Assembly: GCF_038246755.1 (NCBI RefSeq) | Contig: NZ_CP134706.1 | Span: forward strand, 4,774,001-4,838,000 | Reading direction: 5' to 3' | DNA length: 64,000 bases | Source of the DNA: Micromonospora sp. FIMYZ51 | GTDB lineage: Bacteria; Actinomycetota; Actinomycetes; Mycobacteriales; Micromonosporaceae | Part shown: piece after piece, positions 34,120 through 40,908 of the stretch | How positions within the stretch are numbered: the first letter of the stretch is position 1 | Layout of the letters: every line of letters starts with the position of its first letter | The notes under the pieces: model-generated | Seen by the model: the letters and a program-made list of their open reading frames with translations, nothing else | Database searches by the model: none | What the model was told of the DNA's origin: nothing | Translations under genes and position numbers: made by a program

Positions 34120-35415
34120 ATGCCTCGAAACGCCGAAAAGAAAACACAGTCATTCGGAACTGCGTTGCGGGAGCGTCGTAACGCCGCCGGGCTGTCGCTC
34201 ACGGAGCTAAGTCAGCTGGTTCATTACAGTAAGAGCTACCTCAGCAAGATCGAGACTGGGTTGAAAGTTCCGAGCCTGGATCTGGCGCGCAGGTGCGACG
34301 CGCAGTTGGGTGCACGTGGAGCCCTAGCCGCGCTCGCGCCGGAGACGCGACCGAGCCCCTCGCCGCCTCCGGCAGGCACGGCGGATGTCTGGACGATGGG
34401 TCTCAGCCCTGACGGACACAGCGAGTTCAGTGGCCGGCACCGACAAGGCCCTCACACAACCGGGGTAGCCACCGTTTACACGTGGAGGCTGCAGCCGACC
34501 TCCGGCCCGCGACACACCGAAGGCGAAACCTTGCCCGCCTTCCTGACGATATTCCAGGAGTCACGCCGTCTCGGACAGACCATCGCACCAGCGGCACTGA
34601 TCCCGATGCTGATCGCGCAGACCAACGCCCTCCGCGTCATGGCGCCGCAGGCGAGGTCCGACGATCGGGCTCGCATACTCACCCTCGCCGCGCGCTTCGC
34701 CGAGTACACGGGCTGGATGGCCCAGGAGGCCGGCGACGACGGGGCGGCGATGTGGTGGACCGATCACGCTTGCGACCTCGCCGAGGCAGCGGGGTACCAC
34801 GATCTAGCGGCGTACGCACTGGTCCGACAGGCGCTGATCACGATGTACCGACACAATGCTCCCGGCACCGTCGAACTTGCGCAACTAGCTCAGGAGCAGA
34901 CTGAGAACCCCAGGATCTGTGGGCTGGCCGCGCAGCGTGAAGCCCAGGGACATGCCATCGCCGGTGATTACGACGCCTGTCTGAGGGCTCTCGACCGCGC
35001 CCGCGATCTGCTGAACGTGCCCGGTGAAGACGACGAACCCATCATCGGCACGTCAACCGTCGACGATCCGGTCACCCTCGCGACCGCTTGGTGCCTTCAT
35101 GATCTTGGACGTCCGGAAATGGCGGTCGAACTCTTCGATGCCGCAATCCGCCGTATCCCCGTACACGCTCACCGAGCGAGAGCCCGCTACACGGCTCGGT
35201 GGGCGCTTGCGTTGGCCGCCGCCGGAGAGACAGAGCGGGCATGCCACGAGGTGAAGCCCGTCCTAGAAGCCCTCGCCCGCGCGGACTCCGCCACAATCCG
35301 CGTGGACCTCCGTCGGCTCGCCCAAGAACTTGCGCGGGCACACCACAAGGCGGCGGTTCGGGAACTGGCCCCCCGCCTTGCCTCGGCCCTCCACGCCGGC
35401 GCCCTCCACACTTGA
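34120..35415 (+). CDS. XRE family regulator with TPR-like domain
   Basis: A 431-residue protein. FGTALRERRNAAGLSLTELS and VHYSKSYLSKIETGLKVPSL form a standard XRE helix-turn-helix at 13-60. The rest is helical with TPR character (ALVRQALITMYRHNAPGTVE, LATAWCLHDLGRPEMAVELF, ARYTARWALALAAAGETERA). The ATG at 34120 follows GGGAGAC. The gene is divergent from the membrane-TIR-STAND-SPFH operon with only 118 bases between starts, so it is the most likely regulator of that operon (inferred). Confidence 0.85.
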   Translation: MPRNAEKKTQSFGTALRERRNAAGLSLTELSQLVHYSKSYLSKIETGLKVPSLDLARRCDAQLGARGALAALAPETRPSPSPPPAGTADVWTMGLSPDGHSEFSGRHRQGPHTTGVATVYTWRLQPTSGPRHTEGETLPAFLTIFQESRRLGQTIAPAALIPMLIAQTNALRVMAPQARSDDRARILTLAARFAEYTGWMAQEAGDDGAAMWWTDHACDLAEAAGYHDLAAYALVRQALITMYRHNAPGTVELAQLAQEQTENPRICGLAAQREAQGHAIAGDYDACLRALDRARDLLNVPGEDDEPIIGTSTVDDPVTLATAWCLHDLGRPEMAVELFDAAIRRIPVHAHRARARYTARWALALAAAGETERACHEVKPVLEALARADSATIRVDLRRLAQELARAHHKAAVRELAPRLASALHAGALHT

Positions 35416-35534
35416 TCGACTGTCGATTCAGGCCACCCGGTTGATTGAGGTGCGACACCAGCGCATCGGCTACCTGGGCTGGATCGGGCCCCGAACTGTA
35501 ACGCGGGTAACAGGTCGTTGACGAGTACCACGAC

Positions 35535-36908
35535 GTGCCGCAGAATGGATCGCCCCCGCGTGCGCGGGGAGCACGTACGGTCACGGTAGCTGCCGGGCCG
35601 TTCGCCGCAGGTCATCTCGGTGAACTGACCCGTCTGCTGCCGTTCGAGATGGTCGATGACGTGCTGGCCGCGACTCGGCGTACACAGCAACGGGTCCGTC
35701 TGTTGCCGGCCCGGGTGGTGGTGTACCTGCTGCTGGCCGGTTGTTTGCTCGCCGATTGCCGCTACCGGCAGGTGTGGGCGAAACTCGTCGCCGGTTTGCG
35801 CGGGCTGCCGATGCCCGATCCCAGTGGCAGCGCGTTGCGACAGGCCCGGCAGCGACTCGGAACTGCCCCGTTACGGGCGTTGTTCGACTTGCTGCGCGGC
35901 CCTGCGGCTACCGGTGCTGTCGCTGGAGTGTGGTGGCGGGGTCTGCTGCCGGTCGTCATCGATGGCACCGTGCTCACCGTCGCGGACTCGACAGCAAACC
36001 TGCGTCGCTACGTCAAACACCGGTGCAACAACGGCGGCTCCGGCTACCCGCGACTGCGGCTGAGCGCGCTGCTGGCCTGCGGCACTCGCTCGGTCATCGA
36101 CGCCGTGTTCGACCCGATCGCCACCGGCGAGACCGTCCAGGCACGGCAGCTTGCCCGCAGCCTACGCGCCGGGATGCTGCTGCTGGCCGACCGCAACTAC
36201 TGCGCCGCCGACCTGATCACCACGTTCACCACGACCGGAGCGGACCTGCTGATCCGCTGCAAGACCGGCCGCAGGCTCCCGTCGCTGCGCCGCTACCGCG
36301 ACGGCTCCTGGCTGTCAGTCATCGGCGGCCAGCACGTCCGCGTGATCGAGGCCCGGATCAGCATCACCACCACCAACGGCACCCACACCGGCGACTACCG
36401 GCTGATCACCACCCTGCTCGACCCGCACCGCTACCCGGCCGCCGACCTCGTCGGCCTCTACCACCAGCGGTGGGAGATCGAAACCGCCTACCTCGAACTC
36501 AAATCCACCGTCCTCGGCGGCAAGGTCCTACGCGCCCGCACCCCCGACGGCATCGACCAGGAGATCCACGCCCTGCTGATCGTCTACCAACTACTACGCA
36601 CCGCCATGGTCGACGCCACCGACAGCCGACCCGGCCTCGACCCCGACCGCGCCAGCTTCACCACCGCCCTCAACGCCGCCCGCGACCAGGTCGTGAACGC
36701 CGCCGGTGTCATCGCCGACACCGTCATCGACCTGGTCGGCGTCATCGGCAAACGCGTCCTGGCCAACCTGCTGCCTGACCGCCGTATCCGCACGAAAACC
36801 CGCATGATCAAACGCTCGAACTCCAAGTACCAGGCCCGCGGGCCGCACGTCGACCGCCGCACCTACAAAGCCACCACCAGCATCGACGTCATCACCAACG
36901 ACCCTTGA
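35535..36908 (+). CDS. IS4 family transposase
   Basis: A 457-residue DDE transposase: GHLGELTRLLPFEMVDDVLA at the N-terminus, VVIDGTVLTVADSTANLRRY with the first Asp, LLLADRNYCAADLI with the second, and YHQRWEIETAYLELKSTVLG, the Y(2)R(3)E(6)K motif of IS4. The GTG at 35535 makes residues 5-13 GSPPRARGA, the translation of a type I-E CRISPR-like repeat. No matching terminal repeat was found on the left, while CTAACTGAACGGCGTTGGTT before 36945 could be the right end. The element may therefore be left-truncated. Confidence 0.88.
   Translation: MPQNGSPPRARGARTVTVAAGPFAAGHLGELTRLLPFEMVDDVLAATRRTQQRVRLLPARVVVYLLLAGCLLADCRYRQVWAKLVAGLRGLPMPDPSGSALRQARQRLGTAPLRALFDLLRGPAATGAVAGVWWRGLLPVVIDGTVLTVADSTANLRRYVKHRCNNGGSGYPRLRLSALLACGTRSVIDAVFDPIATGETVQARQLARSLRAGMLLLADRNYCAADLITTFTTTGADLLIRCKTGRRLPSLRRYRDGSWLSVIGGQHVRVIEARISITTTNGTHTGDYRLITTLLDPHRYPAADLVGLYHQRWEIETAYLELKSTVLGGKVLRARTPDGIDQEIHALLIVYQLLRTAMVDATDSRPGLDPDRASFTTALNAARDQVVNAAGVIADTVIDLVGVIGKRVLANLLPDRRIRTKTRMIKRSNSKYQARGPHVDRRTYKATTSIDVITNDP
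35547..35574. repeat. single type I-E CRISPR-like repeat unit
   Basis: The minus strand of these 28 bases begins GTGCTCCCCGCGCACGCGGG and ends GGCGATCC. This matches the length, the GTGCTCCCCGC start and the hairpin (CCCCGCG/CGCGGGG) of type I-E repeats from actinomycetes. No second copy stands 61 bases to either side and no cas gene is in the window. Confidence 0.45.
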
Positions 36909-36997
36909 CCAACCAGCCATCGCCCTAACTGAACGGCGTTGGTTCTAAGGGACGTCTCGTAACTAGGTGCAGGCGTTGCCCGGCACCGGTTCAGCGG

Positions 36998-37804
36998 TCA
37001 GCCGGTGAGGATGATGTTGTGCAGGTTCGCGATGCCGGAAGCGGCGTCGGCCAATGTGTGGGCGGCGCGGCGGTAGTCGCGCAGGATCTTGAAGCACTTC
37101 ATCCTGGCCAGAGCGTGTTCGACCCCAGCCCGAACAGTGCGATGCTCGACGTTCAGGGCTTGCTTCCAGTCCGGAAGGTCGCTGCCGTCGGAGGGCTTGC
37201 GGTACGGCATGATCACTTCGGGATTGCCACGGTAGCCGCCGTCGGCCATCACCGGCCGTCCGTCCAGCTTCTCGGCGATGCCCGAGCTGCGGTAGACGAT
37301 GGTGTCGTTGCGGTTGCCGGGCTGCGGTTCGCCGACGGCGATGACCAGGCGGGTGGAGGCGTCAATGGCGACCTGCAGGTTCGTCGAGTACCGGTAGTTC
37401 TTGCTCCGGGCGGCCAAGCGGTGGTCGCGGGTCGGGACCAGAGTCCCGTCGACGATCGCTATCTGCGCGACCGGCCGTTTACGCACTGGCGCCAGGGCCA
37501 GCAGCGGCGCGAGGGTGTCGATGACCCGGTGTGCCGCGGAGTGCGACACCCCGAACAGCGGGCCGATCTGGCGCATCGTCAGGTTCGTCCGCCAGTACGC
37601 TGCGACCAGCAACAGCCGATCCGGCAGGTCGAGAGCCCACTGTCGGCCCGGCCGGCCATCAGCGATGCTGTCGCCGCCACGCTCGGCGACCAGCCGGACT
37701 AGCGTGCGGAACTGGGCGGGCTGCAGCCCGGTGAACGGAAAGATCCACTCCGGGCGGGCTGCCGTGATCACCTGCACCCAGGCATCCTGCGCCACCATCC
37801 TCAA
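36998..37804 (-). CDS. IS5 family transposase
   Basis: A 268-residue DDE transposase of the HTH_Tnp_4/DDE_Tnp_4 type. The helix-turn-helix is RLLLVAAYWRTNLTMRQIGP, LFGVSHSAAHRVIDTL. The catalytic domain has AIVDGTLVPTRDHRLAARSK (first Asp), VMADGGYRGNPEVIMPYRK (second Asp) and VRAGVEHALARMKCFKILRD (Glu). Length and motifs look complete. It lies close to the left end of the element and shares the strand of its passenger. Confidence 0.9.
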   Translation of the reverse strand: MRMVAQDAWVQVITAARPEWIFPFTGLQPAQFRTLVRLVAERGGDSIADGRPGRQWALDLPDRLLLVAAYWRTNLTMRQIGPLFGVSHSAAHRVIDTLAPLLALAPVRKRPVAQIAIVDGTLVPTRDHRLAARSKNYRYSTNLQVAIDASTRLVIAVGEPQPGNRNDTIVYRSSGIAEKLDGRPVMADGGYRGNPEVIMPYRKPSDGSDLPDWKQALNVEHRTVRAGVEHALARMKCFKILRDYRRAAHTLADAASGIANLHNIILTG

Positions 37805-37857
37805 CAGACAGACTCCGGGGCTACGAGGTGTCGCTTTGCAGAGTTTTCGTCAGTCAG

Positions 37858-38220
37858 TCAGTCAGCGCCTGCGCCGGCCCGCCTTGCATAGCCGCATACG
37901 TCGTGCACCCAGTAGTCCAGATACCTGGCCACGTCCTCGCGATCGGCAAGGTCCAGCGATAGCCACTCCCGCGCCGCCCGGACCATCTCAGCTGCGGCCT
38001 GCTCATGCTCGTCAGGCTTGAGCTCCACCCAGTCGGTAAGTTCGCCCCAGATGAGGTACACGTAGCCGGCCGGATCCACCTCGATCGACGCATGCGCAGA
38101 CACCCCGTGGATGTCCAGCGCTACCTCGTAGGGATCCTCCGCGGCGATGAGACTCTCGGCCAGCGCGGTGACCTCCCGCATGTATGCCACCTCGGCGTCA
38201 TCCTGCGCTGGGCCCGTCAT
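37858..38220 (-). CDS. passenger gene of IS5 element, hypothetical
   Basis: A 120-residue acidic cytoplasmic protein: DDAEVAYMREVTALAESLIA, YEVALDIHGVSAHASIEVDP, YVYLIWGELTDWVELKPDE, YLDYWVHDVCGYAR. No known domain is recognised. It sits inside the element's inverted repeats, upstream of the transposase on the same strand. It is therefore cargo rather than chromosomal. The coding pattern is clear (conserved hydrophobic spacing, high third-base GC). Confidence 0.7.
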   Translation of the reverse strand: MTGPAQDDAEVAYMREVTALAESLIAAEDPYEVALDIHGVSAHASIEVDPAGYVYLIWGELTDWVELKPDEHEQAAAEMVRAAREWLSLDLADREDVARYLDYWVHDVCGYARRAGAGAD

Positions 38221-38299
38221 GCCCCGAGGATCGCATCCGGCTGCGAACCTCGCTCGGATTTACGAGACGTCTCTTAGGACAGGGTCTGCGCCGCCCGGA

Positions 38300-38826
38300 T
38301 CAGCGAGTCGTAGGTGTCGGTGGTGTCAGTGGCACCTCCAGCATCGTGGCGAACCGGTGCATCTCTTCCTGAACTTGCTCATTGCACTCGCCGCCGTCCA
38401 CCAAACGCTCGATCTCCAGGAAGATGCCGATTCCGTCGACCTCGTCCACACACAACGACATCTGCCCATATGTCGCTGTGCGGCGTGTCTTGCGGATCCG
38501 GACCGTCGGGTAGAAGCCCATCTGCTGGACGGCGGCGTGCATCTGTGTCCGGTCGGCTACCTCGGTCTCGTGCTCTACACCGAACAGCTCGTTGGCCACC
38601 GGCGTTTTCACGGTCAGCAGATGCCGGCCGCGCTCGGTCCGCAGACGCGCGAACGGCACCCCAACCTTGGGCTGCCGTACTCCCAGCCGATCCGCGCGTA
38701 CGCCTGATCATCCTGTGTGACTGGAGTCGACAAGACGATGTCCCGCGCTGCCAGCGCAGTCTCCAGGGCACCAAGATCCGCGACCCGGTACTTGACCTCC
38801 ACCTCGCAAGCGACCACCGCCGTCAT
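38300..38826 (-). pseudogene. CYTH domain (class IV adenylate cyclase-like) gene with one frameshift
   Basis: Frame 1 begins MTAVVACEVEVKYRVADLGA; CEVEVKYRV is the ExExK signature of CYTH triphosphate tunnel enzymes. It reads to IGWEYGSPRLG. A one-base loss in a C run near 38665 moves the sense to another frame, GVPFARLRTERGRHLLTVKT, then VRIRKTRRTATYGQMSLCVD and GIGIFLEIERLV, to the stop at 38300. Together they form one CYTH domain. The gene stands between the IS5 right end and a truncated HTH gene. Confidence 0.7.
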
Positions 38827-38867
38827 CTGCGCCCGTGGTACCTCGATGCCCGTCACGGCGTCGCAGC

Positions 38868-39092
38868 CTACGACCCGCACCGCTCCCCTACACCGCGCCG
38901 CGCCGGCAGCACGTCAGACCAGGCTCGCCTCGCGTCGCTGCCTGGGTGGATCGTGTCGAGCGCGGCGTTGACGGCATCGGTCAGTTCGGTGCGGGACATG
39001 CTTTGGCCAGGTCGTACCGGCGAAGGCAGACGCTGCCGGGCAGCGATGAGGACGCTGCTCGGCCTGATCGTGGTCTCCGGGTGACGAGGCAC
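38868..39092 (-). pseudogene. truncated copy of the MPRHPDT HTH regulator
   Basis: From a GTG at 39092 the frame reads PRHPETTIRPSSVLIAARQR and then MSRTELTDAVNAALDTIHP. It aligns with residues 2-48 of the intact regulator at 23424 (LSRAELADAVNAALDRLYP). After that it degenerates (SDARRAWSDVLPAR) and stops before any TPR region. Upstream at 39203-39220 is a copy of the 18-bp candidate operator found before the intact gene. Confidence 0.65.
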
Positions 39093-39410
39093 GGGTCTCT
39101 CCCCTCAGCCCCAGCGTGCCGGCCCTGCCGACTACGCCACCGACCATCCAGATCATCTACGTCCGACGCCGTGGCGCGGGAGCCGGGACGGGCTGACCGG
39201 AAGGTCGGACCGCAGGTCGGTATTCCTCGGCTAGGTCACGATGGGTGATTGTGTAAAGCGTAGTCAGTGAGGTCGGGCGGCAGGTGGCCGCTCTACCGTC
39301 TGGGCTCGTCAGCCTGGATCACTTGCGGGCTGGTGGCTGTGTTGCCGAAGTCGTGTGCACCCCTCGGGCGACTCTGCCGGTTGGCGGTCCGGTCGGGTGG
39401 AGCGGCTGTA
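39093..39410. other. intergenic region upstream of lanthipeptide cluster
   Basis: Holds the reversed 18-bp operator-like site at 39203-39220 belonging to the truncated regulator, and the promoter region of the FxLD cluster. No gene is supported here. The long open frame beginning 39267 is non-conserved before 39411. Confidence 0.4.
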
Positions 39411-40673
39411 ATGAATAGGGAGAGTGGCGCGTCCATGGGTGTCGACACGGTGAGCAGCGAGAGCCTGCGTGGTGCGATGGTCGACCAACTGGTCGCTGAT
39501 CATGAGGCCAAAGGGTTGACGATGCGGCCCGAGGTGGAGGCGGCGTTGCGGGCAGTGCCCCGCGAGTTGTACACGCCGGGTGTCTCGGCCGAGGAGGCGT
39601 ACCGCAGCGACATCGCGGTGGTCACCAAGCGGCGTGGTGACGAGTCCGTCAGCTCGGTGTCGGCGCCGTGGTTGATCGCGGAGATGCTCGGGCAGGCGGT
39701 CGACGCCCTCGACGGCGGCTTGCGGGGCCGGCATGTGCTGGAGATCGGGTCGGGTGGCTACAACGCGTCGTTGCTGCGCGAGTTGGTGAGCCCGTCGGGT
39801 TCGGTCACGACGGTGGACATCGATCCCGAGGTCACAGAGCGGGCGGTGGCATGCCTGGCGGCGGCAGGATACGGCGACGTCACGGTGGTGTGCGCTGACG
39901 CGGAACAGCCGATCACCCCGAGCCGACGCTTCGACCTGATCATCGTCACCGCCGGGGCGTGGGACATTCCTCCAGCCTGGATGGCGCAGCTCGTCGACGG
40001 CGGCGTGCTGGTCGTGCCGGTGCGGACGTTCGGGATGACCCGGTCGTGGGCGCTACGCCGCGTGGGCGACCGGCTGGTCAGCGACAGCCATCGCCTGTGT
40101 GGGTTCGTAGCGATGCAGGGCGCCGGGGCGCACGAGCTGCGGTACGTCGACGTCGCTGAGGGTGTTCACCTGCGGCTTGACGAGGGCCAGCAGGTCGACC
40201 CGGGCTCGGTCGGCGGGCTGCTGTCCCAGCCGCGCGAGCAGGCATGGGCTGGGTTGAGCCTGCCGCCTCGTACCGTCCTGGCCGACCTGGACCTCTGGCT
40301 GGCGGCTCGTCTCGCCGGGGAGGTGGACCACTTCGTGGTGCTCTCGGCGCAGCAGGAGGCCGTGGATGCCGATCTCGTGGCCCCCGCCTGGCGGTTCGGG
40401 ACGCCCGCCGCCCTGCACCAGGGCACCTTTGTCTACCGGTCGGCACTGCGCTGGACCGGCGACACGTTCGATGTGGGCGCGTGCGCTCACGGGCCGCAGG
40501 CTAGTGCGGCGGCCAGGCGGATGGTGGCGCAGATGCGCGCATGGGTGGACGGCGACGAGCCGGCACCGGTGCTGCACGTCGTCCCTTCAGGTACTCCCGA
40601 CGGCGACCTGCCGGCCGGGACGGTGCTGGACAAGCGGCACAGCCGCTTGGTCCTCACCTTCACCCCCGCATAG
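39411..40673 (+). CDS. FxLD system methyltransferase (PIMT-like)
   Basis: About 420 residues. The N-terminal half is a protein-L-isoaspartate O-methyltransferase-like fold: AVPRELYTPGVSAEEAY, then GRHVLEIGSGGYNASLLREL (motif I) and TVDIDPEVTERAVACLAAAG. The C-terminal half is the extra domain typical of methyltransferases of FxLD lanthipeptide clusters. The ATG at 39411 has GGAG eight bases upstream; the ATG at 39435 is an alternative with GGGAGAG. It is the first gene of the cluster, 15 bases before the precursor. It likely methylates an Asp of the modified peptide, giving aspartimide or isoaspartate, by analogy with other RiPP PIMT homologues. Confidence 0.88.
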   Translation: MNRESGASMGVDTVSSESLRGAMVDQLVADHEAKGLTMRPEVEAALRAVPRELYTPGVSAEEAYRSDIAVVTKRRGDESVSSVSAPWLIAEMLGQAVDALDGGLRGRHVLEIGSGGYNASLLRELVSPSGSVTTVDIDPEVTERAVACLAAAGYGDVTVVCADAEQPITPSRRFDLIIVTAGAWDIPPAWMAQLVDGGVLVVPVRTFGMTRSWALRRVGDRLVSDSHRLCGFVAMQGAGAHELRYVDVAEGVHLRLDEGQQVDPGSVGGLLSQPREQAWAGLSLPPRTVLADLDLWLAARLAGEVDHFVVLSAQQEAVDADLVAPAWRFGTPAALHQGTFVYRSALRWTGDTFDVGACAHGPQASAAARRMVAQMRAWVDGDEPAPVLHVVPSGTPDGDLPAGTVLDKRHSRLVLTFTPA

Positions 40674-40688
40674 GAAGGAAAAACGCGA

Positions 40689-40835
40689 GTGCAGAACACG
40701 GAACTCGACGAGTTCGACCTGGACATCACGCTGGTGGATGCCGGTCCCGCCGCCAGCGGGTACGCCACCAGCACCGACGACGGCTGCGGCTCGGGTAACA
40801 CGGGCTCGAACGCCTGCTCCGGCGGCGGCAAGTAA
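40689..40835 (+). CDS. FxLD family lanthipeptide precursor
   Basis: A 48-residue peptide too short for routine gene calling. The leader MQNTELDEFDLDITLVDAG contains the name-giving FDLD motif (residues 9-12). The core runs from about residue 20: Ser/Thr residues at 23, 27, 28, 29, 35, 38, 40 and 44, cysteines at 33 and 43, and a GGGK end. It begins GTG behind AGGAAGGAAA. The Ser/Thr are expected to be dehydrated by LanB and the two Cys closed into (methyl)lanthionine rings by LanC. Asp31-Gly32 is a natural site for isoaspartate formation by the cluster's methyltransferase (inferred). Confidence 0.9.
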   Translation: MQNTELDEFDLDITLVDAGPAASGYATSTDDGCGSGNTGSNACSGGGK

Positions 40836-40853
40836 CCGACCTTCACCCCTCCC

Positions 40854-40885
40854 GAGGGCCCGGCGTCCCCCGACGCCGGGCCCTC
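40854..40885 (+). terminator. strong hairpin between precursor and dehydratase genes
   Basis: GAGGGCCCGGCGTC and GACGCCGGGCCCTC form a perfect 14-bp stem with a CCCC loop, 18 bases after the precursor stop. No long T run follows, so it may act as a partial terminator or a 3' stabiliser, making precursor RNA more abundant than enzyme RNA. Confidence 0.75.
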
Positions 40886-40908
40886 CCCTTCCCCCTGGGT
40901 GGTGCATC

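Larger units (their letters stand above)
36945..38277 (-). mobile_element. IS5 family element with passenger gene, about 1.33 kb
   Basis: The left end CTAAGGGACGTCTCGTAA (36945) and the right end, reversed, CTAAGAGACGTCTCGTAA (38277) match at 17 of 18 positions. Between them lie the transposase and a small unrelated gene. The ends include CTAA/TTAG, fitting the YTAR target preference of IS5-type elements, so the exact border is uncertain by four bases. The same 19-base left end recurs alone at 47988. Confidence 0.8.

Noticed and set aside
35415..35640. CRISPR array
   Set aside because: Only one repeat-like unit is present; spaced copies were looked for on both sides and not found.
35416..36944. 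Complete IS4 element with inverted repeats
   Set aside because: The sequence next to the right side of the transposase has no inverted partner on the left, so element ends could not be set; only the transposase gene is reported.
40366..40908. Upstream extension of the LanB reading frame
   Set aside because: It would run through the methyltransferase end, the FxLD precursor and the hairpin. The conserved LanB protein begins at the GTG at 40909.
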